Below are positions 45,549 to 54,359 of a DNA stretch of 64,000 nucleotides, piece by piece; position 1 is the stretch's first letter, and every line of letters begins with the position of its first letter. Origin of the DNA: CAVXYG01 sp963706835 (lineage in GTDB: Bacteria; Actinomycetota; Actinomycetes; S36-B12; GCA-2699445); contig CAVPOB010000008.1 in NCBI GenBank assembly GCA_963706835.1, forward strand, positions 230,808 to 294,807. The letters are read 5' to 3'. Position numbers and translations under genes: made by a program. The notes beneath the pieces were generated by a model. It was given only the letters and a program-made list of their open reading frames with translations, was not told the DNA's origin and did not search any database.

Positions 45549-46688
45549 GTGAGCAGAGCCGAAGCAGTCGTCGATCTGACGGCGATCGCCCAGAACATCG
45601 CGCTGCTGCGCCGCGCGGCCGACAGCAGGCATCTGATGGCGGTGGTGAAGGCCGATGCCTACGGCCATGGCGTGACTGAGGTCGCGCCCGTGGCCCGGGC
45701 AGCCGGTGCCGACTGGCTGGGCGTGGCTCTGCCCGCCGAGGCGGTGGCCCTGCGCGCGGCGGGGGACTCCGGCCGGCTCATGGCCTGGCTGTATTCGCCA
45801 GGGGATGACCTGACCGCGGCGGTGGCCGGCGATGTGGACCTCTCCGCCTCGGCGGTGTGGGGGGTCCATGCCGTGGCGGCGGCCGCCCGGCGAATGGGTC
45901 GGCGCGCCCGGCTGCACCTGAAGATCGACACCGGGCTGGGCCGCGGCGGTGCCCCGCTGGCGGCGTGGGGGGCCTTGCTGCGCAGCGCGATCGCTGCCGA
46001 GACCGACGGCCTGGTCGCCATCGTGGGGATCTGGTCTCACCTGGCCTGTGCCGACGAGCCCGACCTGGTGGTCACGCGTCAGCAGTGCGAGGTCTTCGAG
46101 CAGGCGCTGGCTGCGGCGGCGGCGCTGGGCGTGGCGCCGGAGGTCCGCCATATCGCCTCATCCGGCGCCACACTGCTGGCCCCAGAGAGCCACTACGACA
46201 TGGTGCGGTGCGGCATCGCCTGCTATGGCTTGTCGCCGGGGGCGCCCATGGGGAGTTCGGCGGACCTGGGGCTGCAGCCGGCGATGACGGTCACCGCGGA
46301 GGTGGCCAACGTCAAGCAGGTCCCGGCCGGCCAGGGCGTCTCCTACGGGCTGCGATACCGCACATCCGGACCGTCCAGCCTGGCGCTGATCCCCGTGGGC
46401 TACGCCGATGGTGTGCCGCGCTCGGGCTCTGGCGCACTGCCGGTCCTGCTGCGCGGCGAGCGGTACCGGGCGGCCGGCACCATCGCGATGGATCAGTTCG
46501 TGCTGGATGTGGGCGACGCCGATGTCGCGCCCGGCGATCGGGTCATGCTGTTCGGCGACGGCCGCGACGGGGGCCCGACGGCCGACGAGTGGGCCGACGC
46601 GTGTGGGACGATCAACTACGAGATCGTGACCCGTCTCGGTGGGCGGATCCCCCGCCGGTACCTCGGAGGCGCACATGCAGTGGCCTAG
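45549..46688 (+). CDS. alr: Alanine racemase
   Basis: PLP enzyme making D-alanine for peptidoglycan. 379 residues from GTG 45549. The PLP-lysine is in LMAVVKADAYGHGVTEVA near residue 33. LKIDTGLGRGGA and the second-domain Tyr region GVSYGLRYRT are present. It overlaps the next gene by 14 bases. The acpS-nnr-alr order is the one seen in other actinobacteria. Confidence 0.96.
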   Translation: MSRAEAVVDLTAIAQNIALLRRAADSRHLMAVVKADAYGHGVTEVAPVARAAGADWLGVALPAEAVALRAAGDSGRLMAWLYSPGDDLTAAVAGDVDLSASAVWGVHAVAAAARRMGRRARLHLKIDTGLGRGGAPLAAWGALLRSAIAAETDGLVAIVGIWSHLACADEPDLVVTRQQCEVFEQALAAAAALGVAPEVRHIASSGATLLAPESHYDMVRCGIACYGLSPGAPMGSSADLGLQPAMTVTAEVANVKQVPAGQGVSYGLRYRTSGPSSLALIPVGYADGVPRSGSGALPVLLRGERYRAAGTIAMDQFVLDVGDADVAPGDRVMLFGDGRDGGPTADEWADACGTINYEIVTRLGGRIPRRYLGGAHAVA

Positions 46689-47733
46689 CGGCTCGACCCT
46701 CGGCATCGGGGCGCTGGCCCTGGCCGGGCTCGCCGCCGGAGCGACGGCCGGGGTCGTCGCGGAGCGCTCCGTCGTGCGCCACACGTTCCGGCACGACCCC
46801 GACCGCTTCGAGGAGTACGGCGACCTCGGCGGTGAGGTGCGCCGCGTCGTGCTGCCGGACGGGGTCTCGCTGCACACCGAGGTGATCGAGCCGGTCGGAT
46901 TCCGGCCCGGGATCGACCCGACGCTGGTCTTCGCGCACGGCTTCGCGCTGAACAGCACCGTGTGGCACTACCAGCGCCGCGACCTCGACGGTCTGGGCCG
47001 GATGGTCTTCTATGACCAGCGCTCCCACGGCCGCTCGGACCGGGCGCCGGACGGCACCCACACCATCGATCAACTCGGCCAGGACCTCGCGGCGGTGGTG
47101 GCAGAGACCGCCCCGGCCGGTCCGATCATCCTCATCGGACACTCCATGGGCGGGATGACGGTGATGTCGCTGGTCGAGCATCAGCCCGATCTGGTGGGGC
47201 GGCGGGTCGTCGGGGCGGCCCTGCTGGCCACGTCGCCGGGCCAGATGAATACCGTCACCTTGGGCCTGCCCAAGTCCGCCGCGACGCTCATGCACCGCTA
47301 CGCCGAGGACGCGGCAGTGATCATGGGCGCGCGCAAGCCGCTCATCGACCCGGTGCGCAGCCGCGCCACCGACCTGTCGTACCTGCTGACGAAGATCTAC
47401 TCCTTCGGCGGTTGGACGTCGCCGTCCATGACGCGCTTCGTGCACGACATGAACGCGGCCACCCCGTCCGACGTGCTGGCCGAGTTCATCCCCACCCTGG
47501 TCCAGCACGACAAGCTGGAGTCGCTGGAGGCGCTGCGGGCGGTGCCGACGCTGGTCCTGGTCGGCGACCACGATTTGCTGACCCCGGTCTCCCACAGCGA
47601 GGAGATCCTGCGCAAGGTGCCGACGGCGGACTTCGTGGTGGTGCCGGAGAGCGGCCACATGGTCATTCTGGAGCGCTACGCGGACGTGAACTACCGGCTG
47701 CGGGAACTCTTCCGGCGCAGCCTGGCCCGATGA
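46675..47733 (+). CDS. Alpha/beta-hydrolase, membrane-anchored or secreted
   Basis: 352 residues from ATG 46675, after CTCGGAGGCGCAC and inside the alr end. The N-terminus (STLGIGALALAGLAAGATAG) is a hydrophobic helix. The hydrolase fold shows FAHGFALNSTVWHYQRRDL, the nucleophile elbow GHSMGGMTV, a late acid (VGDHDLLTP) and the His (ESGHMVI). Hydrolases of this type commonly lie between alr and tsaE in actinobacteria, but the substrate is unknown. Confidence 0.88.
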   Translation: MQWPSGSTLGIGALALAGLAAGATAGVVAERSVVRHTFRHDPDRFEEYGDLGGEVRRVVLPDGVSLHTEVIEPVGFRPGIDPTLVFAHGFALNSTVWHYQRRDLDGLGRMVFYDQRSHGRSDRAPDGTHTIDQLGQDLAAVVAETAPAGPIILIGHSMGGMTVMSLVEHQPDLVGRRVVGAALLATSPGQMNTVTLGLPKSAATLMHRYAEDAAVIMGARKPLIDPVRSRATDLSYLLTKIYSFGGWTSPSMTRFVHDMNAATPSDVLAEFIPTLVQHDKLESLEALRAVPTLVLVGDHDLLTPVSHSEEILRKVPTADFVVVPESGHMVILERYADVNYRLRELFRRSLAR

Positions 47734-48209
47734 CCGTCTGCCTGATGGTGCCGGATGCCGATGCCATGACGGCGCTCGGCCATCGGATGGCCGGGATGCT
47801 GCGGGCGGGCGACCTCGTGGTGCTCGATGGTCCCCTCGGCGCCGGCAAGACGACCCTGACCAGGGGGCTCGGGGCCGGGCTGCGGGTCCGTGGCGATGTC
47901 AGCAGTCCGACGTTCGTGATCGCGCGCCGCCACCGGGCCACCGGGGCGGCGCCACCGCTGCTGCACGTGGATGCCTACCGCCTCAGCTCGGAGGAGCTCG
48001 CCGACCTGGAACTGGACGCAGAGGCCTCCGATTGCGTCTGCGTGGTGGAGTGGGGGGCAGGGAAGGTGGAGTCCTGGCAGAGCGACCGCCTGCACGTCGC
48101 CATCGGGGTGTCCGGCGCCGATCCGGACGCGCCGCGCACCGTCACCGTCACCGGCCATGGCGCGCGCTGGGCCGACCCGGCGCTGGACGGACTCCGGGAG
48201 GCGCTGTGA
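47730..48209 (+). CDS. tsaE: tRNA t6A biosynthesis ATPase TsaE
   Basis: Part of the TsaBDE complex that makes N6-threonylcarbamoyl-adenosine in tRNA. 159 residues. It has the Walker A motif GPLGAGKTTLTRGL, VSSPTFVIARRHR, LLHVDAYRLSSEELADLELD and VVEWGAGKVES. The ATG overlaps the preceding stop (ATGA), as does its own stop with tsaB. Confidence 0.95.
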   Translation: MTVCLMVPDADAMTALGHRMAGMLRAGDLVVLDGPLGAGKTTLTRGLGAGLRVRGDVSSPTFVIARRHRATGAAPPLLHVDAYRLSSEELADLELDAEASDCVCVVEWGAGKVESWQSDRLHVAIGVSGADPDAPRTVTVTGHGARWADPALDGLREAL

Positions 48210-48883
48210 TCGTCCTGGCCATCGACACCAGCGGCGCCAGCGCCTCGGCGGCCGTGCTCGGCGACGGTATCGCCGGGATGGCCGGCTCGACCCGGCCCCG
48301 AGCGCACGCGCGGGTGCTGGCAGGGCTGATCGATGACGCCGCGTCGCAGGCAGGCCTCTCCCGGGACGCTTTCACCCATGTCGCTGCGGCGCGCGGCCCG
48401 GGGCTGTTCACCGGGATGCGGGTGGGCCTGGTGACGGCGCAGATGATCGCGCTGGCGCTGGGGCTGCCGCTGGTGGGCGTGTCATCGTTGGCGGCCGCCG
48501 CGCGCCGGGTGCAGGAGCGAGAGCGGCCCACGGCCGACTTCGCCGTGCTCCTCGATGCTCGGCGGCAGGAGGTGTTCGCTCAGGCGTTCAGCGCTGATGG
48601 AGTGCCCCTGACCGACCCTCAGCCGCTGACCCGGGAGGAACTGCGCACGGGTGCGGGTCTGCCGGCCACGGTCGCCGACGGGTCGATCTGGGTGGAGCCG
48701 GCTGCCGCTGGGCTGGGTTTCCCGGGCAGTGCCCTCGATGTGACCGGCCTGGCGGTGGAGGTTGCCGCCGTGGCCCGGGATCGGTGGCGGATGGGCGCTG
48801 CCCAGGAGCCGCCGTCGCCGCTGTATCTGCGGCGGCCGGACGCGTCGAGCGGCAATCGGCAGCGATCGGTGCTGGGGCAGTGA
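48206..48883 (+). CDS. tsaB: tRNA t6A biosynthesis protein TsaB
   Basis: 225 residues from GTG 48206 (MIVLAIDTSGASASAAVLGD). It has the partial ASKHA fold with ARGPGLFTGMRVGLVTAQMI. It is the non-catalytic partner of TsaD. It is coupled to tsaE and rimI by four-base overlaps. Confidence 0.94.
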   Translation: MIVLAIDTSGASASAAVLGDGIAGMAGSTRPRAHARVLAGLIDDAASQAGLSRDAFTHVAAARGPGLFTGMRVGLVTAQMIALALGLPLVGVSSLAAAARRVQERERPTADFAVLLDARRQEVFAQAFSADGVPLTDPQPLTREELRTGAGLPATVADGSIWVEPAAAGLGFPGSALDVTGLAVEVAAVARDRWRMGAAQEPPSPLYLRRPDASSGNRQRSVLGQ

Positions 48884-49365
48884 GGATGCGCGCCCTGATG
48901 GCCGAGGATGCCGCTGCTATCGCAGCCCTCGATGCGGACATCTTCGGGGAGAACGCATGGAGCGCTGCGGCGTGGGAGCAGGAAGCTGCGGGCAGCGATA
49001 CCGATCGGCGCTACGTTGTGCTCGTCGATGGGGCCGCGATCGCCGGCTACGGCGGAGTGCTGCGGGCCGGCTCGGATGCCGACATCATCACTGTTGCGGT
49101 GGCGCCGGGGCAGCGGGGCCGCGGGAGAGGGGTCGAGCTGGTGCGCCAGTTGCTCGCGATCGCCGAAGCCTGGCACTGCCAGGCTGCCTTCCTCGAGGTG
49201 GAGCAGGACAACGTGCCGGCGATCGGCCTGTACCGGTCCATGGGCTTCGCCGAACAGGGAGTCCGCCGGCACTACTACGGCCGGCAGCGGCACGCCGTGA
49301 CGATGCGTCGGCAGTTGCGCGAGCCGATGGGATCGGTGCTGCTCGGGGGTGAGTCCAATGGCTGA
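48880..49365 (+). CDS. rimI: Ribosomal-protein S18-alanine N-acetyltransferase
   Basis: GNAT acetyltransferase, 161 residues from GTG 48880 (ATG 48886 also possible). The acetyl-CoA motif is VAPGQRGRGRGVELVRQLL, followed by AFLEVEQDNVPAIGLYRSMG, typical of RimI. The C-terminus overlaps tsaD. The tsaB-rimI-tsaD order is standard in actinobacteria. Confidence 0.92.
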   Translation: MRMRALMAEDAAAIAALDADIFGENAWSAAAWEQEAAGSDTDRRYVVLVDGAAIAGYGGVLRAGSDADIITVAVAPGQRGRGRGVELVRQLLAIAEAWHCQAAFLEVEQDNVPAIGLYRSMGFAEQGVRRHYYGRQRHAVTMRRQLREPMGSVLLGGESNG

Positions 49366-50398
49366 ACCGCTGGTGCTGGGCATCGAGACGTCCTGCGACG
49401 AGACTGGGGTCGGCATCGTGGCAGGGTCGACGCTGCTGGCCGACGAGATCGCCTCATCGGTGGGCGAGCACGCCCGGTTCGGCGGCGTCGTGCCGGAGAT
49501 CGCCAGCCGAGCCCACGTGCAGGCGATGCGGCCGGCGGTCGAGCGTGCCGTCGCATCGGCGGGCATCGCGCTGCGCGACATCGATGCGGTGGCCGTGACG
49601 GCGGGCCCCGGGCTCTCCGGAGCGCTCCTGGTGGGTGTCGGTGCGGCCAAGGGGCTGGCCCTCGCCCTGGACAAACCGTTGTACGGCGTGAACCACCTCG
49701 CGGCCCATGTCGCAGTGGATCGGCTGGAGCACGGTCCGCTGCCGCAGCCGGCCATCGCGCTGCTGGTCTCCGGCGGGCACTCCTCGCTGCTGCAGGTCGA
49801 TGACGTGACCGCAGCGGTCGTCCCACTCGGAGCCACGATCGACGACGCCGCCGGCGAGGCCTTCGACAAGATCGCCCGCGTACTCGGCCTGGGATTCCCC
49901 GGGGGGCCGCAGATCGATCGCCTCGCGCAGCAGGGCACGATCACGATCGACTTCCCGCGCGGCCTGACCAGTCAGCGGGATCTGCAGCGGCACCGGTTCG
50001 ACTTCTCGTTCTCCGGACTGAAGACGGCGGTGGCGCGCTGGGTCGAGCTGGCGCAGCGTGAAGGGCGCGAGGTCCCCGTGGCCGATGTTGCCGCGTCCTT
50101 CCAGGAGGCCGTGGTCGACGTGCTGGTGCGCAAGGCGCTCGATGCCTGCGCCGAGACCGGGGTCGAGCATCTGTTGATCGGCGGCGGGGTGGCGGCGAAC
50201 AGCCGGTTGCGGGCGCTGGCGGGCACCCGGTGCGCAGCTGCTGGGATCGCTTTGCGGGTGCCGCGGCCGGGGCTGTGCACCGACAACGGGGCCATGGTGG
50301 CGGCGCTGGGGTCGGCGATGGTGTCCGGGGGCCGAGCTCCGTCGGGACTGGATTTCGACGCAGACTCTGCGCTGCCGGTCGCCGAGGTCCTGGTCTGA
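49358..50398 (+). CDS. tsaD: tRNA N6-adenosine threonylcarbamoyltransferase TsaD
   Basis: Catalytic subunit of t6A synthesis. 346 residues from ATG 49358 (MAEPLVLGIETSCDETGVGI). Metal-binding histidines are in GVNHLAAHVAVDRL. LLVSGGHSSLLQV, FPGGPQIDRLA, FSFSGLKTAV and GGGVAANSRLR are present. A GTG at 49349 is an alternative start. Intact; a 1.35-kb repeat-rich spacer follows. Confidence 0.96.
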   Translation: MAEPLVLGIETSCDETGVGIVAGSTLLADEIASSVGEHARFGGVVPEIASRAHVQAMRPAVERAVASAGIALRDIDAVAVTAGPGLSGALLVGVGAAKGLALALDKPLYGVNHLAAHVAVDRLEHGPLPQPAIALLVSGGHSSLLQVDDVTAAVVPLGATIDDAAGEAFDKIARVLGLGFPGGPQIDRLAQQGTITIDFPRGLTSQRDLQRHRFDFSFSGLKTAVARWVELAQREGREVPVADVAASFQEAVVDVLVRKALDACAETGVEHLLIGGGVAANSRLRALAGTRCAAAGIALRVPRPGLCTDNGAMVAALGSAMVSGGRAPSGLDFDADSALPVAEVLV

Positions 50399-50663
50399 CA
50401 CCAACCCTGCGGACCCTGGACGCGTCGGACTGGCCAGTCGCCCCCCGCGAGACCCCGCGCCCGATCGTTCTGGCCGATGGGGCCTATCCGCGCCCTCGCC
50501 AGACGGGCTCATCGCAATCGGGAGTGGGTGCCGCGGGCCGCGGTTGACCGTGGGAACCGTTCCGCGGCGCTGGGAGGTGCCGGCGCTCCCCTGGAAGGGG
50601 CCGGAACTGCGCCTCGTGTTGGGGTGGGCACCCGTTGGGGGTGTTCGCGCCTCCGATGGAGCG

Positions 50664-51457
50664 GCCGTGCACCCGGTGCGGGGGCTTGCACCCGGGGCGG
50701 GGGCTGATGGCGCCGGGTGCGGGGGCTGATGGCGCCCGGTACGGGGGCTGATGGCGCCTCCGGGACGGCGACGGTGCACCCGGTGCGGGGGCTGATTGCG
50801 CCTCCGGGACGGCAACTGTGCACCCGGTGCGGGGGTGTGCACGCGGGGCGGGGGCTTGCACCCCTTGCGGGGGCTGATTGCGCCTCCGGGACGGCAACTG
50901 TGCACCCGGTGCGGGGGTGTGCACGCGGGGCGGGGGCTTGCACCCCTTGCGGGGGCTGATTGCGCCTCTGGGACGGCAACTGTGCACCCGGTGCGGGGGT
51001 ATGCACGCGGGGCGGGGGCTTGCACCCCTTGCGGGGGCTGATTGCGCCTCCGGGAGGGCGTCTCTGCACCCGTTGCGGGGGTTTGCACCCGGGGCGGGGG
51101 CTGATTGCGCCTCCGGGACGGCAACTGTGCACCCGGTATGGGGGTTTGCACCCGGGACGGGGGCGCTGGGCCCCGATCCGACCGATTCCGCCCCCGCGCC
51201 GGGTGCAAACCCCCGAACCGGGTGCAGACCTGGCCCGGAATCCGGCCGTTCCGCCCCCGCGCCGGGTGCAAACCCCCTGCAGCGCCGGGTGCAGACCTGC
51301 CCCGGAATCCGGCCGTTCCGCCCCCGCGCCGGGTGCAGACCCCCGACCGGGTGCAGACCTGGCCCGGAATCCGGCCGTTCCGCCCCCGCGCCGGGTGCAG
51401 ACCCCCGCGCCGGGTGCAGGCCCCCCGTGCCGGTTGCAGACCCCGCGCCGGGTGCAG
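50664..51457 (-). repeat. Composite intergenic repeat, copy 5 (tsaD-groES spacer, inverted and expanded)
   Basis: Three nearly identical 82-bp units at 50793-50874, 50875-50956 and 50957-51038 contain GTGCACCCGGTGCGGGGGTG, CTTGCACCCCTTGCGGGGG and GCGCCTCCGGGACGGCAACT. They are flanked by shorter 60-65-bp variants. From about 51171 the block inverts into units with GGCCGTTCCGCCCCCGCGCC and GGGTGCAAACCCCC or GGGTGCAGACCC. It ends GGGTGCAGACGTCCCC, the exact inverse of the end of copies 1, 2 and 4. So this copy is in opposite orientation and has been amplified. Confidence 0.92.
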
Positions 51458-51582
51458 ACGTCCCCCGTGCTGGACTCGATCCGGGCACCCGGGTCGGCCG
51501 CTCGCTCCTCCCGCCGAAACGGGAGCCGGTGCCGGCGCTCCAGCGTCGGCCGGCCCGCCGAGCCGCCAAAGGTCGGACGCGC

Positions 51583-51609
51583 CTGGCACTCACCTTGACG
51601 GAGTGCTAA
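51583..51609 (+). promoter_or_regulatory. CIRCE operator (HrcA binding site) upstream of groES
   Basis: CTGGCACTC (51583-51591), nine bases, GAGTGCTAA (51601-51609). The CIRCE consensus is TTAGCACTC-N9-GAGTGCTAA, so the right arm is perfect and the left arm has two changes. It overlaps the groES promoter. A weaker second half-site, TTGGCACTC, lies at 51629-51637. HrcA repression of groESL is inferred. Confidence 0.9.
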
Positions 51610-51623
51610 ACGCCGCCTAAGGT
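51595..51623 (+). promoter_or_regulatory. groES-groEL promoter
   Basis: TTGACG (51595-51600), a 17-base spacer and TAAGGT (51618-51623). The -35 box and spacer lie within the CIRCE operator, so bound HrcA would block polymerase. Confidence 0.7.
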
Positions 51624-51747
51624 GATGCTTGGCACTCTCACCATGAGATTGCCAGCGCACCGGCACCTCCGGACCCGCGACGACGGAGAGGCCATCAGGT
51701 GCGCTGACCCGTCATCCGACATATCCCGCAGAGGGGGAGGTCAGACC

Positions 51748-52047
51748 GTGTCGGTCTCAATCAAGCCACTCGAGGATCGCATCCTCGTCCAGCCGCTGGA
51801 CGCCGAGCAGACCACGGCTTCCGGCCTGGTCATCCCGGACACCGCCAAGGAGAAGCCGCAGGAGGGCAAGGTCCTTGCTGTGGGCCCGGGGCGCTTCGAC
51901 GACGAGGGCGAGAACCGCATCCCGCTGGACATCAGCGAAGGTGACACCGTCATCTACAGCAAGTACGGCGGCACCGAGGTCAAGTACAACGGCCAGGAGT
52001 ACCTGATCCTGTCCGCGCGCGACGTGCTGGCCATCATCGAGCGCTAA
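51748..52047 (+). CDS. groES: Co-chaperonin GroES
   Basis: 99 residues from GTG 51748, behind a strong GAGGGGGAGG (51731-51740). It starts SVSIKPLEDRILVQPLDAEQ, with the mobile loop TTASGLVIPDTAKEKPQEGK and KYGGTEVKYNGQEYLILSAR. It caps the GroEL ring. The frame is open further upstream, but the RBS and homologues fix the start. Confidence 0.97.
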   Translation: MSVSIKPLEDRILVQPLDAEQTTASGLVIPDTAKEKPQEGKVLAVGPGRFDDEGENRIPLDISEGDTVIYSKYGGTEVKYNGQEYLILSARDVLAIIER

Positions 52048-52065
52048 TCGCAGCAGCAGCGATCT

Positions 52066-52106
52066 GACCGCCCCGGCGGCCCACCGCTTGGGCTGCCGGG
52101 GCGGTC
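52066..52106 (+). terminator. Strong hairpin between groES and groEL
   Basis: A 17-bp stem with one G-U pair joins 52066-52082 (starting GACCGCCCCGGC) and 52090-52106 (ending GCCGGGGCGGTC), with a 7-base loop. There is no T-tract. In the middle of a two-gene operon it may act as a partial terminator or processing site, adjusting the groES:groEL ratio. Confidence 0.6.
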
Positions 52107-52159
52107 GCATATCGAAGCGCCGGCGCGACTGGCGCATCCCACTGATAGAGGAAAGGCAT

Positions 52160-53789
52160 ATGCCGAAGATCCTGGAATTCGACGAACATGCGCGGCGCGC
52201 GTTGGAGCGCGGCGTGGACCAGCTCGCCAACGCGGTCAAGGTGACGCTCGGGCCGAAGGGGCGCAACGTCGTCATCGACAAGTCGTGGGGCGCTCCCACC
52301 ATCACCAACGACGGCGTGACCATCGCCCGGGAGATCGAACTGTCCGACCCCTACGAGAACCTCGGCGCCCAACTCGCCAAGGAGGTCGCGACCAAGACCA
52401 ACGACATCGCCGGCGACGGGACGACGACCGCGACCGTGCTGGCCCAGGCCATGGTTCGGGCTGGGCTGAAGGTCGTCGCGGCCGGCGCGGCGCCGATGGA
52501 TGTCAAGCGTGGCATGGACCGCGCGGTTGCGGCCATGACCGAGCAGCTGCTGTTGACTGCGCGCGAGGTCAGCGGCACCGACGAGACCGCCCAGGTCGCC
52601 ACGATCTCCAGCCAGGACGCCGAGATCGGCGCGCTGATCGCCGATGGCTTCGCCAAGGTCGGCGTGGAGGGCGTCATCTCCGTGGAGGAGTCCAGCACCA
52701 CCGCGATGGAGCTGGAGTTCACCGAGGGGATGCAGTTCGACAAGGGCTACATCTCCCCGTACATGGTGACCGACACCGAGCGCATGGAGGCGGTGCTGGA
52801 GGATCCGGCGATCCTGCTGGTGCCCGCGAAGCTGTCCAACATCTCCGAGCTCGTCGGTCTGCTGGACGAGGTCGTGAAGTCCGGCAAGCCGCTGCTCATC
52901 ATCGCCGAGGACGTCGAGGGCGAGGCGCTGTCGACGCTGGTGGTCAACCGCATCCGCGGCACGTTCACCTCGGTCGCGGTCAAGGCTCCCGCCTTCGGCG
53001 ATCGGCGCAAAGCGATCCTGCAGGACATCGCGATCCTGACCGGCGCCCAGGTGGTCTCCGCCGATGTCGGCCTGAGCCTGGACAAGGTGGGCACCGAGGT
53101 GCTCGGACATGCCCGCCGAGTGGTGGTCACCAAGGACGCCACCACCATCGTCGACGGTGCGGGCGCGCACGACGTCGTTGCTGAGCGGGTGGCGCAGATC
53201 CGGCGCGAGATCGACAACTCCGACTCCGACTGGGACCGGGAGAAGGCCAGCGAGCGGCTCGCCAAGCTCGCCGGCGGGGTTTGCGTCATCAAGGTCGGCG
53301 CGGCCACCGAGGTGGAGCTCAAGGAGCGCAAGCACCGGGTCGAGGATGCGGTCTCGGCGACCCGGGCCGCGCTGGAGGAGGGGATCGTCGCCGGCGGCGG
53401 GTGCCGCTCTGGTGCACGCCGCAGATGTCCTCAGCGACGATCTGGGCCTGACCGGTGACCAGGCGGTCGGCGTGCGGGTGGTGCGGCGCGCCGTCGTGGA
53501 GCCGTTGCGCTGGATCGCCGAGAACGGCGGCTACGAGGGCTACGTCGTCACGGCCAAGGTGGCAGAGCTCGCCGAGGGTGAGGGCTTCAACGCTGCGAAC
53601 GGCACGTACGGCAACCTGCTGGCCGCCGGTGTGGTGGATCCGGTCAAGGTGACCCGCTCGGCGCTGCAGAACGCCGCCTCAATCGCCGGCATGCTGCTCA
53701 CTACTGAGGTGCTGGTAGTGGACAAGCCCGAGGAGGAGGAGCACGGCCACGAAGGGCACGGCCACTCCCACCACGGCCACACCCACTAA
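52160..53789 (+). CDS. groEL: Chaperonin GroEL, His-rich tail type (one frameshift)
   Basis: ATG 52160 (MPKILEFDEHARRALERGVD) after GAGGAAAGGCAT. DGTTTATVLAQAMVRAGLK and the equatorial ATP-binding residues are present. An extra T at about 53402 (GGCGGGTGCCGC) breaks GIVAGGGAALVHAADVLSDD; the frame resumes and ends at the TAA 53787. The C-terminus is GHEGHGHSHHGHTH rather than a Gly-Gly-Met tail, as known for actinobacterial GroEL1. Corrected length is about 542 residues. The groES partner is 112 bases upstream. Confidence 0.94.
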
Positions 53790-53809
53790 TCGCTGCCAGC
53801 CAACACAAA

Positions 53810-53840
53810 GGCGGGGTCCGGCTTCGTGCCGGACCCCGCC
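53810..53840. terminator. Bidirectional terminator between groEL and whiB-like gene
   Basis: GGCGGGGTCCGGC (53810-53822) and GCCGGACCCCGCC (53828-53840) form a perfect 13-bp stem with loop TTCGT. It sits between two converging genes and can serve both. Confidence 0.8.
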
Positions 53841-53872
53841 GTGTGTGCTCCGCGGGAGGGGGGAGGCGGAGA

Positions 53873-54169
53873 CTAGGCAGCGGGGGCGTTGCGGCGCCGC
53901 CCGCGCAGGATCGCGTCGCGTTCCTCTTCGGTGAGGCCGCCCCACACGCCGTAGGGCTCGCGCACCTTGAGCGCATGTTCGCGGCACTGCTGCATGACCG
54001 GGCAGGCCGCGCAGATTTGCTTGGCCCGCTGCTCGCGCTGGGCGCGCGCGGCCCCGCGCTGGCCGTCGGGGTGGAAGAACACCTCGGAGTCCATCCCGCG
54101 GCAGGCCGCCTGCAGCTGCCAATCCCAGAAGTCCGCGTTCGGTCCGGGCAGTCGACTCAGGTTCGCCAT
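53873..54169 (-). CDS. whiB3: WhiB-family iron-sulfur regulator, WhiB3/WhiD type
   Basis: 98 residues. Four cysteines (AACRGM; ICAACPVMQQC) in C-x(n)-CxxC-x5-C spacing bind a [4Fe-4S] cluster. The GVWGGLTEEERDAIL turn and a basic RGRRRN tail follow. The N-terminus LPGPNADFWDWQLQAACRGMDS is the WhiB3/WhiD pattern rather than WhiB1 or WhiB2. The position next to groEL1 supports this. Such proteins sense redox state or nitric oxide and act with sigma-A. RBS GAGGAGGA precedes the ATG at 54169. Confidence 0.92.
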   Translation of the reverse strand: MANLSRLPGPNADFWDWQLQAACRGMDSEVFFHPDGQRGAARAQREQRAKQICAACPVMQQCREHALKVREPYGVWGGLTEEERDAILRGRRRNAPAA

Positions 54170-54193
54170 GGTGTCCTCCTCAGGTCTGAAAGT

Positions 54194-54223
54194 AGACTAC
54201 AAAACTGTTCATAAGTTGTGCAA
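54194..54223 (-). promoter_or_regulatory. Promoter of the whiB3-like gene
   Basis: On the minus strand TTGCAC (54223-54218), an 18-base spacer and TAGTCT (54199-54194). The expected start leaves a leader of about 18 bases that carries the RBS. One arm of the inverted repeat at 54207-54249 lies inside the spacer. Confidence 0.55.
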
Positions 54224-54249
54224 GGGTCTGTTGTTAACAAGTTATGAAC
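54207..54249. promoter_or_regulatory. AT-rich inverted repeat, candidate operator
   Basis: GTTCATAAGTTG (54207-54218) and CAAGTTATGAAC (54238-54249) form arms that are complementary at 11 of 12 positions. The palindrome TTGTTAACAA (54231-54240) overlaps the right arm. It lies in the divergent spacer between whiB3 and the MerR-type gene, which is unusually AT-rich here. The placement over the whiB3 promoter suggests a repressor site. Which protein binds is unknown; the adjacent MerR-type regulator is the obvious candidate. Confidence 0.5.
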
Positions 54250-54359
54250 AATATGTGGACGACGTTCAGAGCGAGTGTGCACACGGTGCGGGTGCGCGAT
54301 GCGGTGGGCTGCCTCACAATCGGTGTGGGCTGCAAGGGCCCGGATACGAGGAGGTGATG

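Larger units (their letters stand above)
50399..51747 (+). other. 1.35-kb spacer between tsaD and groES
   Basis: After about 265 bases with nothing recognised, the largest composite repeat (copy 5, 50664-51457) fills most of the spacer. Then come about 125 plain bases, the CIRCE operator (51583-51609), the groES promoter (51595-51623) and a leader of about 120 bases. The many open frames crossing the repeats are not genes. Confidence 0.75.

Noticed and set aside
50664..51457. Possible CRISPR array
   Set aside because: Units are variable, contain internal 19-bp repeats, invert half-way, and there are no unique spacers or cas genes.
50399..51620. Overlapping open frames on both strands encoding repetitive Pro/Gly/Cys-rich proteins
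   Set aside because: They are translations of the intergenic repeat. The same tract is open in several frames with no RBS, and the 82-bp unit (not a multiple of three) changes frame at each copy.
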